A stretch of 64,000 bases of DNA, taken from positions 112,521 to 176,520 of the forward strand of contig NZ_SODM01000004.1 of the NCBI RefSeq assembly GCF_004368785.1. Direction: 5' to 3'. Source of the stretch: Flavobacterium sp. 270 (lineage in GTDB: Bacteria > Bacteroidota > Bacteroidia > Flavobacteriales > Flavobacteriaceae). Below, in pieces: positions 17,232-24,787 of this stretch (positions within the stretch are counted from its first letter, which is position 1; each line of letters opens with the position of its first letter). Both the position numbers and the translations under genes were made by a program. The notes beneath the pieces were generated by a model. That model worked only from the letters and a program-made list of their open reading frames with translations. It had not been told where the DNA came from and ran no database searches.

Positions 17232-17322
17232 TTTTGTCGCAGACTCATGCCACGCAAGATTTTAGAAAATTAAACCTCAGCAATATTAAGTTCTTTTGAG
17301 TTTAGGTTCGAATCGGGATGCA
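17232..17322 (+). repeat. Dispersed direct repeat R4
   Basis: The left arm is diverged (TCGCAGACTCATGCCACG from 17237), while the right arm GAGTTTAGGTTCGAATCGG is intact with TTCGAATC at 17307, offset 70, then GATG. It separates the MEDS block from the arsenic block. Confidence 0.8.
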
Positions 17323-17370
17323 GGACAATATTAATTTTAAATAAAGTTTTAATATTCAAAATTTATATCG

Positions 17371-17386
17371 TAATATTGCAATATTA
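17371..17386. promoter_or_regulatory. Palindromic operator, probably for ArsR
   Basis: TAATATTGCAATATTA is a perfect 16-bp palindrome ending 11 bp before the arsR ATG. A related palindrome lies upstream of the next gene (17750-17759). ArsR/SmtB repressors bind such A+T-rich inverted repeats over the promoter, so autoregulation by As(III) is likely. Confidence 0.6.
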
Positions 17387-17397
17387 AAATAAACAAA

Positions 17398-17724
17398 ATG
17401 GGAGCAACTAAAACAGAACACTTTTCAGATGCGCAAAATCAAATAGCCATAATTGCTAAAGCATTAGGTCATCCAGCAAGAATAGCAATTATTGAGTACT
17501 TACTGAAAATTAATGAATGTATTTGCGGTGATATCGTTAACGAACTTCCTCTAGCTCAGCCGACAGTGTCACAACATTTAAAAGAACTTAAAAATGCAGG
17601 TATCATAAAAGGAAATATCTCAGGAAACGCAATCTGTTATTGTATCGATGAAAAAACAATTGATATTTTAAATTCCTATTTCTTGAATATCACTCAGACA
17701 ATTTCAAAATCAAAATGTTGTTAA
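17398..17724 (+). CDS. arsR: ArsR-family metalloregulator
   Basis: A 108-residue winged-helix repressor: AKALGHPARIAIIEYLL (helix 1-2), recognition region LAQPTVSQHLKELKNAGII and wing KGNISGNAICYCI. Cysteines in NECICGD and a terminal Cys-Cys are candidate As(III)/Sb(III) ligands. Family knowledge: it represses its own operon and is released by arsenite. It heads a plus-strand cluster of arsR, a DUF6428 gene, a 41-residue ORF and arsC. A palindromic operator sits at its promoter. The cluster has no arsenite pump inside repeats R4-R5. Confidence 0.92.
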   Translation: MGATKTEHFSDAQNQIAIIAKALGHPARIAIIEYLLKINECICGDIVNELPLAQPTVSQHLKELKNAGIIKGNISGNAICYCIDEKTIDILNSYFLNITQTISKSKCC

Positions 17725-17749
17725 GACATTTTTTTTGATAAGATATATC

Positions 17750-17759
17750 GCAATATTGC
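17750..17759. promoter_or_regulatory. Second ArsR-type palindrome
   Basis: GCAATATTGC lies in the 59-bp gap between arsR and the DUF6428 gene and shares the CAATATTG core with the operator before arsR in reversed arrangement. It could be a second operator that gives the downstream genes their own regulated promoter. Confidence 0.4.
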
Positions 17760-17783
17760 ATTAAAACAATAAACAAAAACATT

Positions 17784-18257
17784 ATGAAATTATCAGAAGT
17801 AAAACAAATTTCATCAACATTGGAAAATGTTGAGTTTCAACTTGAAAATGGAACTTTTGTTCCTGAACATTTTCATGTTACCGAAGTTGGAATAATTACA
17901 AAACATTTTATTGATTGCGGGGGTGTAGTTAGAAATGAGAAAGTTGTAAACTTTCAACTTTGGAATGCCAACGATTTTGAACATCGACTAAAACCTGCTA
18001 AACTATTACATATCATTCAACTCTCTGAGGATAAATTAAAAATTGAAGATTTTGAGATTGAGGTAGAATATCAAAGCGAGACAATAGGAAAATATGATTT
18101 AGCGTTTAACGGAAAAACTTTTGTTCTTCAAAATAAAACTACTGCATGCTTAGCTCAAGACTCTTGCAGAATTCCATCAGAAAAACAAAAGATTAATTTA
18201 GTTGAATTAAGTAATGATGCATCTTCCTGTTGTACGCCAAATTCTGGATGCTGTTAA
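17784..18257 (+). CDS. DUF6428-family protein of the arsenic operon
   Basis: A 157-residue soluble protein that I recognise as the DUF6428 type found beside arsR in Bacteroidota. The body (about 1-120) is predicted mixed alpha/beta (for example VPEHFHVTEVGIITKHFIDCGG). The C-terminus is cysteine-rich (ACLAQDSC, then SSCCTPNSGCC) and could bind arsenite or another soft metal. The biochemical role is unknown; location between arsR and arsC suggests arsenic handling. It begins 59 bp after arsR. Confidence 0.8.
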   Translation: MKLSEVKQISSTLENVEFQLENGTFVPEHFHVTEVGIITKHFIDCGGVVRNEKVVNFQLWNANDFEHRLKPAKLLHIIQLSEDKLKIEDFEIEVEYQSETIGKYDLAFNGKTFVLQNKTTACLAQDSCRIPSEKQKINLVELSNDASSCCTPNSGCC

Positions 18258-18258
18258 A

Positions 18259-18384
18259 ATGAAAGAAAAAATCGTAAGATACAAAAAGCCTATTATCATA
18301 ACAACCTTTGTTATTTTGCTACAGCTAATTTTTGGCTTTGAGCCAAAATTCTGTATTATAAATATTATTTGGTTATTCGTTTAA
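18259..18384 (+). CDS. 41-residue membrane peptide in the arsenic operon
   Basis: An ATG directly after the DUF6428 stop (1 bp gap) opens 41 codons: a basic start MKEKIVRYKK, one long hydrophobic segment and a second hydrophobic end (CIINIIWLFV). The stop lies 4 bp before the arsC ATG, so it sits tightly inside the operon. This spacing and the clean membrane pattern argue that it is a real small protein. Its function is unknown. It might take the place of, or be a remnant of, a membrane component, since no pump is present. Confidence 0.6.
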   Translation: MKEKIVRYKKPIIITTFVILLQLIFGFEPKFCIINIIWLFV

Positions 18385-18388
18385 AAAC

Positions 18389-18808
18389 ATGAAAAAGAAA
18401 ATACTAATACTCTGCACAGGAAATAGCTGCAGGAGTCAAATTGCTGAAGGTTACATGAGATATTTCACAGGTAACAAAGCTGATGTTTATAGTGCGGGTG
18501 TTGAAGCTCATGGAGTCAATCCAAAAGCAATTTCAATTATGGCAGAAGATGGCATCGACATTTCAAATCACACATCTAATAATATTGATGAGTATAGAGA
18601 CATTGATTTTGATTACGTAATAACGGTCTGTGACAATGCTAGAGAAAGATGTCCATTTTTTCCAACAAAGGCACTAAAATTTCATTACAATTTTCCTGAC
18701 CCTGCTAAGGCGACAGGTACAGATTCTGAGATAACTACACAATTTAAAAGTGTAGGGCAGTTGATAAAGAATTATTGCGAAGATTTTGTAAATACAAATC
18801 TATCATAA
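18389..18808 (+). CDS. arsC: Thioredoxin-coupled arsenate reductase
   Basis: A 139-residue low-molecular-weight phosphatase-fold protein. The P-loop is CTGNSCRS with Cys9 and Cys14; the redox pair is Cys81 and Cys88 in VCDNARERCPFFP, matching the Cys10/Cys82/Cys89 system of Bacillus ArsC. The enzyme reduces arsenate to arsenite in the cytoplasm by a disulfide cascade ending in thioredoxin. It is the last gene of the block. Without a linked pump, arsenite export must rely on genes elsewhere. Confidence 0.92.
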   Translation: MKKKILILCTGNSCRSQIAEGYMRYFTGNKADVYSAGVEAHGVNPKAISIMAEDGIDISNHTSNNIDEYRDIDFDYVITVCDNARERCPFFPTKALKFHYNFPDPAKATGTDSEITTQFKSVGQLIKNYCEDFVNTNLS

Positions 18809-19407
18809 AACAACAATTAAAAACTAATCTATAACACTTTAGTAAACTATACTTGGTACTATTTCTGTTGCAAGAATTAAGTGAATTCAGCAATATTTCA
18901 TTTGAAAATGTTTTGTGGCAGAATCGTGGCAAAAACTCCTTATCAAAGTAACAATTTAGCATTTGTATAGCTGCTGAATCAAAATTAGAATGACAAACGA
19001 TCAAAACTAATCTGAAAAACACGGTAAATTTTCATTCGAACCAATCATGTAGTGCTCTTCTACCTCTATCAATAATTATTTGACCAACTTTGTACTGACT
19101 TAAAAATACTGAAACTTCCACTGTTAGATCAATATTAATTCACGCTCGCATACCTGTAAGTAAATAGTAAGCAATGATAATTTTAAAAAGCCGGAATAAT
19201 CTGTGCAAGTTAATATCATTGTTGTTCTACAGGGTTTTCTTCATCAATATTTTTTAAAATTTCATATTTTTTTTCAGTCGTTTAGCAATTGATCCAAGAA
19301 AGTAAAATTTTGCGGCAATATGATATGGAGCACTTATCAATAATCACTAACGATGCTATTTTTTTCCACTAAGTATTTCGGATATTTTAAGAATTGAGTA
19401 TAATTCT
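18809..19407. other. Gene-free stretch holding repeat R5
   Basis: About 600 bp without a recognisable gene. It contains R5, an inverted GGTTCGAATG at 19034-19043 (minus strand) similar to the R right arm, and A+T-rich sequence up to the promoter of the RsbR-like gene. Confidence 0.45.
18911..18996 (+). repeat. Dispersed direct repeat R5 (degenerate right end)
   Basis: The left arm TGTGGCAGAATCGTGGCAAAA is perfect (TGGCA at 18916). At offset 69 the right end has decayed to TTAGAATG instead of TTCGAATC. It separates the arsenic block from the RsbR-like gene. Confidence 0.65.
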
Positions 19408-19415
19408 TATATTTG
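19408..19415 (+). promoter_or_regulatory. -7 box TATATTTG of the rsbR-like gene
   Basis: TATATTTG lies 23 bp upstream of the ATG at 19439 and matches the Bacteroidota -7 consensus. A TTG at 19394-19396 is closer than the usual -33 distance. Confidence 0.45.
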
Positions 19416-19438
19416 TATGTGTATTTAATATTACAAAA

Positions 19439-20269
19439 ATGAGTAAAAATATCTTAGGAGCCCTGACACAGCATGAAAGTAAATTGAACACTCTTTGGTT
19501 ACAGTTTCTTTTGGAGAAAGGATTGAGTGACGGTGCAACAGAAGAAGACGAATCAAAAGAATTTATTAGACTGTTTATAGAGACGCTGAACCATGGCGCC
19601 ACAAGTAAAGATTTAAATTCACATGTATTTGATAAAATCTACGAGTTATTATCTGGAATAACTATATCTCGGGCAAAACGCGGCTTCTCTCCCCGTGAAA
19701 CAGCGTTTTATATAATTTCTTTTAAAGAAGCTGCTTCAAAAATATTATCAGATATAACGAATGATACAGTACATCTTTACACTGCAAATCTGGAGTTAAA
19801 CAACATTATAGACCATTTAATTATAATGACTTTTGAATCTTTCATGCAAGGTCGGGAAGAAATAATTGTAAGGCAGAATAACGAAATAAGTCAGATTTCC
19901 ACACCAGTAATCCAGGTCTGGGAAGGCGTTGTTGTATTACCTATAATTGGAACTTTAGACAGCTCACGAGCGCAGTCTGTGACAGAAAGCTTACTACAGC
20001 AGATTACTGAAACCGGCAGTTCCATTGCTATATTGGATATTTCAGGAGTTCCTGCTGTAGATTCACTAGTAGCGCAGCATCTAATAAAAACTGTTAGTGC
20101 AACACGTTTAATGGGCGGCGAATGCATAATTAGTGGTGTCCGCCCCGAAATTGCACAAACTGTTATTCATTTGGGAATTGAGCTCACAAATATTATTACA
20201 AAAGCAACACTTGAAAATGCATTACAGACAGCATTCGGCATGATGCAAATTGTTGTTATGAAAAAATAA
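19439..20269 (+). CDS. RsbR-type STAS-domain stressosome protein
   Basis: A 276-residue soluble protein. The ATG at 19439 gives MSKNILGALTQHESKL; a Met at 19394 would overlap the promoter box. Residues about 5-145 form an all-helical RsbRD-N-type sensor domain. Residues about 155-265 are a STAS domain with RsbR signatures LDISGVPAVDSLVAQHLIK and ISGVRPEIAQTVIHLGIEL. Ser in DISG takes the place of the phospho-accepting Thr of Bacillus RsbRA. Such proteins build the stressosome with RsbS and release the RsbT kinase. No rsbS or rsbT is present in the window, so this is an orphan. It is alone between R5 and R6. Confidence 0.9.
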   Translation: MSKNILGALTQHESKLNTLWLQFLLEKGLSDGATEEDESKEFIRLFIETLNHGATSKDLNSHVFDKIYELLSGITISRAKRGFSPRETAFYIISFKEAASKILSDITNDTVHLYTANLELNNIIDHLIIMTFESFMQGREEIIVRQNNEISQISTPVIQVWEGVVVLPIIGTLDSSRAQSVTESLLQQITETGSSIAILDISGVPAVDSLVAQHLIKTVSATRLMGGECIISGVRPEIAQTVIHLGIELTNIITKATLENALQTAFGMMQIVVMKK

Positions 20270-20411
20270 TGCTAATCAGAATTTGATTTCCTGAAATTTT
20301 ATTTTGAATATTTTTTGTTTAAAGGACTGGAAATAATTTGTATTTGTGGACTTGATACTCTGTCAGACACAAAAACTTATGCGATTTTTACCAATTTTTC
20401 TTCAATTTAAG

Positions 20412-20498
20412 TTTCATGATAGTATCGTGGCGCATTGCATTTCGAAAATATAAAAACCAGCAAAATCAAACACAATTGAACTTGGGTTCGAATATATT
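20412..20498 (+). repeat. Dispersed direct repeat R6 (degenerate left arm)
   Basis: The left arm reads TGATAGTATCGTGGCGCATT from 20417; TTCGAATA follows at 20487, offset 70. The middle TTTCGAAAATATAAAAACCA follows the family pattern. About 65 bp upstream, GTGGACTTGATACT is shared with the sequence before R2. Confidence 0.72.
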
Positions 20499-20598
20499 AA
20501 GATCATTTTGAAAGAACATTAGGGACTGCAGTTCCCACAGCAGAATTGATTTTAACCGCACCATCGCTCAGCGAAGTTAATAATAATATATAATACTA

Positions 20599-20730
20599 TC
20601 AGATACAGGATTGTCTTTGTAAATTATCTAAAAAAACTACTTTGTTCGGAACTTTAAGCCTTTCGAAAATTACTAAAATGGCTTCCTGATCATCAATATA
20701 ATCTTATACTATTATAATTTACTTATACAT
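20599..20730 (-). pseudogene. Decayed single-domain response regulator
   Basis: On the minus strand the frame from 20730 reads MYK, stop, IIIV, stop, DYIDDQEAILVIFERLKVP, NKVVFLDN, and then ends. This parallels the N-terminus of the receiver at 15974-16426 (IIVVEDDLDDQDF, later NKIVFFDD). Two internal stops and the missing C-terminal two thirds show that it is dead. It lies in the same orientation and just past a repeat, as the intact regulator does. Confidence 0.7.
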
Positions 20731-20947
20731 ATTTGTCTTATAATTTCTTTTATACTCGAAAACCTTCATGATAAATTTTATGATCGTAAATATTAATTAA
20801 GTGTAAAATATAATCTCTTTTTTGTCTTTAATTTCATTGACAAAACACATTTCATTTACTAAAGAATTAATCAAATCTTAAGCAGTTTTAAAAAATAACA
20901 TCCGAGGTAATTCGTTATTTCGTATATACCTAAAAATAAGCCGCAAA

Positions 20948-21382
20948 ATGAAGCTGATTACATTATTTCTGTTATTGACGGTGCTTCCTATAAACTGGGA
21001 AACTAATTTTAATAACGCCAAAAAAAAGGCAAAGGAAAAGCATGAATTAATACTTCTGAACTTCTCGGGATCTGACTGGTGCGGGCCCTGTATTGTATTG
21101 CGCCGGGAGTATCTTGAAAGTCAGGTTTTCACAGACATTGCAAATGAAAATCTAGTATTGGTGAATGCTGACTTTCCGAGAAAAAAGAAAAACATCGGCA
21201 CACCCGAGCAAGTCAAACGAAATGAGGAACTTGCCGAAATTTATAATAAAGAGGGAAGTTTTCCCTTAACCCTTTTGTTAGATGCTGACGGAAAAGTTCT
21301 TAAAACGTGGCACGGAAAACCTGAAACCAGCCCTGAACAATGGACAGCCGAAATAAAAGCAATTTGTGACAGCAAAAAATAA
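20948..21382 (+). CDS. Secreted thioredoxin-family protein
   Basis: A 144-residue protein with a short hydrophobic N-terminus (LITLFLLLTVLP, probable signal) and a thioredoxin fold with the redox motif Cys45-Gly-Pro-Cys48 in SGSDWCGPC and a cis-Pro region SFPLTLLLDADGK. It should act in the periplasm as a thiol reductase. It is the first gene of a four-gene unit with ApbE, a DUF4266 lipoprotein and a DUF3570 outer-membrane protein. The stop overlaps the ApbE frame by 17 bp and falls inside a run of six A. Confidence 0.88.
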   Translation: MKLITLFLLLTVLPINWETNFNNAKKKAKEKHELILLNFSGSDWCGPCIVLRREYLESQVFTDIANENLVLVNADFPRKKKNIGTPEQVKRNEELAEIYNKEGSFPLTLLLDADGKVLKTWHGKPETSPEQWTAEIKAICDSKK

Positions 21383-22313
21383 CATAATATCCCAAAAATA
21401 TTCACAATCCTTGAAACTCATGGGAAACAACTTTACCATTACAGTTGTGGCAGCTAATGAGAAAGCAGGAAATGAGTATATCAAACTTGCTGTTGAAGAA
21501 ATAAGGAGGATTGAAAAATTGCTGACAACTTATAAAGCGGACAGTCAGACCAGCCTGATCAATGAAAATGCAGGAATTATACCGATTCAAGTAGACGCTG
21601 AAGTTTTTAATCTCATCGAAAGGTCTGTTGGAATTTCAAGAATTACGCAAGGTGCTTTTGACATCTCATACGGAAGTATCGATAAAAGTCTATGGAATTT
21701 TGACAAATCCATGACCAGTCTTCCTGATTCCCAGACAGCGCTTAAGATGGTGCATCTTATCAATTACCAAAATATTATTCTTGACAGGGAAAAAACTACC
21801 GTATTTCTAAAGGAAAAAGGGATGCGCATTGGTTTTGGAGGAATCGGAAAAGGATACGCCGCAGAAATGGCCAAACAAATACTGATCAAAAACAATGTCC
21901 GGAGCGGTATCATTAATGCCAGCGGTGATCTTTCTGCGTGGGGTGTTCAGCCAAATGGCAGTAAATGGACGATCGGTGTTGCATCGCCTGATTCTCCCAG
22001 TACAGCATTTTCCTATATGGAAATATCAGATAAAGCAGTTGCGACTTCTGGAAATTATGAAAAATTCGTAATGATTGGCGGAAAAAAATATTCGCACACC
22101 ATAGACCCAAAAACAGGACTTCCCATAACGGGAATTAAAAGCGTTACCGTAATTGCCTCAAACGCAGAATTCGCAGATGCGATGGCTACACCGATTGCAG
22201 TTATGGGAATTAAAGCAGGCTTGTTTTTAATAGATCAGATTCCGGATCTATATTGTATTATAATCGATGATAACAATAAAATTTACACTTCAAAAAACAT
22301 TAACCTGAGATGA
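21366..22313 (+). CDS. apbE: FAD:protein FMN transferase (ApbE), no signal peptide
   Basis: An ApbE-family protein of about 300 residues. It shows the N-terminal domain start LMGNNFTITVVA, GFGGIGKGYAAE and NASGDLSAWG (FAD-binding side), ATSGNYEKF and HTIDPKTGLP (metal/FMN side). The enzyme transfers FMN from FAD to Thr/Ser of exported redox proteins. The frame opens with GTG at 21366 inside the thioredoxin gene; the next ATG is 21420, already in the domain. An upstream in-frame stop excludes a longer start, so no signal peptide can be encoded, unlike the second ApbE at 55676. A +1 shift in the A-run at 21374-21379 would fuse it to the secreted thioredoxin. Confidence 0.9.
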   Translation: MTAKNNIISQKYSQSLKLMGNNFTITVVAANEKAGNEYIKLAVEEIRRIEKLLTTYKADSQTSLINENAGIIPIQVDAEVFNLIERSVGISRITQGAFDISYGSIDKSLWNFDKSMTSLPDSQTALKMVHLINYQNIILDREKTTVFLKEKGMRIGFGGIGKGYAAEMAKQILIKNNVRSGIINASGDLSAWGVQPNGSKWTIGVASPDSPSTAFSYMEISDKAVATSGNYEKFVMIGGKKYSHTIDPKTGLPITGIKSVTVIASNAEFADAMATPIAVMGIKAGLFLIDQIPDLYCIIIDDNNKIYTSKNINLR

Positions 22314-22543
22314 AAAATCCAAAACAAAAATCGATCTTATTGTTCTGCTGCCTGACTTTTACAGGTCTTATGCTTACATCGTGCACTTCGGTAAAGGAAT
22401 ACCAGAAAGGAAAAATCGATGATTCTGAAATGGTGCTATCTAACAGAAAAATTGAAAAGACAGAACTCAGTTTTCAGTCCTACCGTGAAGGAGCTTCCGG
22501 AGCAAATTCAGGAAAAAGCGGCGGTGGCTGCGGCTGTAACTAA
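22310..22543 (+). CDS. DUF4266 lipoprotein
   Basis: A 77-residue lipoprotein starting in an ATGA overlap with the apbE stop. The lipobox is MLTSC with Cys25. The mature part is short and ends in a Gly/Ser/Cys-rich tail (SGGGCGCN). It is of DUF4266 type, which from memory co-occurs with DUF3570 and ApbE and has been suggested as a flavinylation-linked extracytoplasmic redox unit. The two cysteines of the tail could bind a cofactor or react with the neighbouring thioredoxin. Confidence 0.85.
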   Translation: MKNPKQKSILLFCCLTFTGLMLTSCTSVKEYQKGKIDDSEMVLSNRKIEKTELSFQSYREGASGANSGKSGGGCGCN

Positions 22544-22561
22544 TTTTCATACGACCAAAAA

Positions 22562-23746
22562 ATGAAAAGAATATTCATCTCAGGATTTGCTCTACTGGCA
22601 CTATTGCAGGCAAGAGCGCAAAACATACCTGCTGATTCCAGCAGTTATAAAAGCACAAAATTAAAATTAGAAGAGGTAAATCTGGTATCCAGCTATTATA
22701 AACAGGACGGAAATAATTCAGCTGTCACCGGTGGTATTGGTTCGGAACATTTAACCGACATCGCCAACACAATAGATGTAAAGCTGATAAAATACGGCCA
22801 AACCGGAATCAAACATACTTTTGATATTGAAGCTGGAATTGATCATTACACATCAGCATCTTCTGATATGATTGATTTAAGTGCCAATTCATCTGCTTCT
22901 TCTTCGGATAATCGTTTTTATCCCTCGTTGACTTATTTAAGAGAAAATGAAGAAAATGGCAGAACATTGGGAATCGGCGTTTCTTCATCAACTGAATTTG
23001 ATTATCAGTCTTTTGGAGGCAACATCATGTTTTCGCAAAAAACGAAAGACAAAAATGGCGAGTTTACAGCCAAATTTCAAACATTTATAGATCAGCTGAA
23101 GTTGATTGAACCTGTTGATCTTCGCAATCCCGGCAGTGAAGGTTATGGAAGTGCCAACCGTAATACTTTTGCGGGAACCCTCAGTTTTACTCAGGTTGTA
23201 AATAAAAACCTGCAGCTAATGATTGTTGGTGATGTGATCAGTCAAAATGGATATCTGAGTCTTCCGTTTCACAGGGTATATTTTGCGGACGGTTCTGTGC
23301 ATCAGGAGAAAATGCCCGACAGCAGATTAAAAATTCCATTGGGAATCAGAGCCAGCTATTTTTTTGGTGACAATATAATTATTCGTGCATATTACAGATA
23401 TTACAGCGATGACTGGAGCCTGAAAGCGCATACAGCTGATCTTGAAATCCCCGTAAAATTAACACAAGCGTTCTCCTTAAGTCCATTTTACAGATATTAC
23501 ATACAGACTGGAACCAAATATTTCAAACCATATGGTGAACATACTCAGGCTGATGAGTTTTACACCAGTAATTATGATTTATCTAAATTTGACAGCAGTT
23601 TCTTTGGAATGGGGATGAAATTCACACCTCCCAACGGAATCTTTGGACTTAAACACTGGAGTACCCTTGAGATCCGTTACGGCCATTATACCAGAACTAC
23701 CAATATGACTTCTGATATTATCAGTATAAACATTAAATACAAATAA
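22562..23746 (+). CDS. DUF3570 outer-membrane beta-barrel-like protein
   Basis: A 394-residue protein with a signal peptide (about 1-19, ALLQARAQ), a short Ser-rich segment and then regular amphipathic beta strands typical of an outer-membrane barrel (for example YYRYYSDDW and FYRYYIQTG). It ends in an aromatic/Lys strand. It is assigned to DUF3570 by composition and by its neighbour DUF4266, 18 bp upstream. It probably holds or exposes the small lipoprotein at the surface. Function unproven. Confidence 0.82.
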   Translation: MKRIFISGFALLALLQARAQNIPADSSSYKSTKLKLEEVNLVSSYYKQDGNNSAVTGGIGSEHLTDIANTIDVKLIKYGQTGIKHTFDIEAGIDHYTSASSDMIDLSANSSASSSDNRFYPSLTYLRENEENGRTLGIGVSSSTEFDYQSFGGNIMFSQKTKDKNGEFTAKFQTFIDQLKLIEPVDLRNPGSEGYGSANRNTFAGTLSFTQVVNKNLQLMIVGDVISQNGYLSLPFHRVYFADGSVHQEKMPDSRLKIPLGIRASYFFGDNIIIRAYYRYYSDDWSLKAHTADLEIPVKLTQAFSLSPFYRYYIQTGTKYFKPYGEHTQADEFYTSNYDLSKFDSSFFGMGMKFTPPNGIFGLKHWSTLEIRYGHYTRTTNMTSDIISINIKYK

Positions 23747-23829
23747 AGGATAATTAAGTGTATAACAAATATAAATTTTAGGCACGTTTCTTATTTTATT
23801 CCATTCTATTAACAAATAAAAGCAGTATT

Positions 23830-24303
23830 ATGAAAACTATAAGATATTTTCTCATTGCAATTGCTGCAATAACTTTTAGTTCTGGACACGCTCAGGTTTC
23901 AGTAAACGTAAATATAGAAACACCGCCTGCATGGGGACCAGTTGGTTATTCCGATGTCCGTTATTATTATCTGCCTGATCTTGAAACCTATTATGATGTA
24001 AGCACTTCAAACTATGTTTATTTGAATGATGGCAGATGGGTAAGAACCAGATCGCTTCCATCTGTTTACAGAAACTATGATCTTTATAATGAATATAAAG
24101 TTGTATTGACAGATTATAGTGGTGACCGTCCTTATGACAATTTCAAAGTCCATAAAGTAAAATATGGAAAAGGTTATAAAGGAAAACCTCAAAAAACAAT
24201 CGGCCCAAAACCTGGTAAGGGAAACAACAAAGGCGGAAATGGTAATGATCATAACGATAACGGAAACCATAATGGCAAAGGAAATGGAAATGGAAAACAT
24301 TAA
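23830..24303 (+). CDS. Secreted hypothetical protein with Gly/Asn/His-rich tail
   Basis: A 157-residue protein with a signal peptide (cleavage near GHAQ). The middle is Tyr-rich (VRYYYLPDLETYYDV, LNDGRWV) and resembles small periplasmic proteins of unknown function in Flavobacteriia. The last ~35 residues are a low-complexity tail of Gly, Asn, Lys, His and Asp, which could bind metal or polysaccharide. It is followed at once by a strong terminator. No family name can be given. Confidence 0.75.
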   Translation: MKTIRYFLIAIAAITFSSGHAQVSVNVNIETPPAWGPVGYSDVRYYYLPDLETYYDVSTSNYVYLNDGRWVRTRSLPSVYRNYDLYNEYKVVLTDYSGDRPYDNFKVHKVKYGKGYKGKPQKTIGPKPGKGNNKGGNGNDHNDNGNHNGKGNGNGKH

Positions 24304-24337
24304 AAAAAAGGAGGCTATAAATAGCCTCCTTTTTTTA
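24304..24337 (+). terminator. Rho-independent terminator
   Basis: GGAGGCTAT at 24310-24318 pairs with ATAGCCTCC at 24321-24329, flanked by A and T runs that extend the stem. It lies directly after the Gly/Asn-rich protein gene. Confidence 0.85.
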
Positions 24338-24604
24338 ATCCATTGCAACCACAATGCTTGTGCAGGCAGACTCCTGTCAAATTCCTAGTCTGTAATCTTT
24401 ATTGTATAAGGATATTTAATATCGATGAATTGATTTCAAATCGAACTTTAGATATAAAATTACCTTACTATTTAATTAAAGTTGTTTTAAAGATTGTAAT
24501 AACAAATTAAAGTTCTTCGGCAATTATTTATAGATTTCACCGCAAGGCACTATATTTTGATAGTGCTTAGAATAAAAACTACTTTTGTAAAAAAAATAAA
24601 AAAC

Positions 24605-24787
24605 ATGAAGAATTATGTTATTAAAATTTTATTTGTAGCTGCAGCTTTTACATTATCAAACTGCAGCGTTAATACGACCAATCGTTCCACTGCAGCTGCC
24701 AATACTAAAAAAGTCCCGCCGGGACAGGCAAAAAAAATGAATGGTGATAAAAGTGCTAAAAATTACGCACCGGGACGCAATAAATAA
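24605..24787 (+). CDS. Small lipoprotein (PPGQAKK type)
   Basis: A 60-residue lipoprotein. The ATG at 24605 is preferred over 24557 because it directly opens the signal peptide with lipobox LSNC (Cys20). The mature part has PPGQAKKMNGDKSAKNYAPG, a pattern common in small Flavobacterium lipoproteins that are often labelled quinol oxidase subunit 4 without proof. The function is unknown. Its 3' end overlaps the end of the convergent gene by 32 bp. Confidence 0.75.
   Translation: MKNYVIKILFVAAAFTLSNCSVNTTNRSTAAANTKKVPPGQAKKMNGDKSAKNYAPGRNK

Larger units (their letters stand above)
17094..17397. other. Divergent intergenic region with R4 and ArsR operator
   Basis: This 300-bp gap between the MEDS gene (minus strand) and arsR (plus strand) contains the MEDS -7 box, a lone R-type left arm at 17151-17175, full repeat R4 and the ArsR palindrome. 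No gene is visible. Confidence 0.6.
20270..20947. other. Intergenic stretch with R6 and a decayed receiver gene
   Basis: The 680 bp contain repeat R6 and, further on, the minus-strand remnant of a response regulator (20599-20730). The rest up to the thioredoxin-like gene is A+T-rich without a gene. Confidence 0.55.

Noticed and set aside
19034..19043. Ninth, inverted R repeat
   Set aside because: Only GGTTCGAATG on the minus strand is present; no TGGCAGAATCG arm lies at the expected distance.
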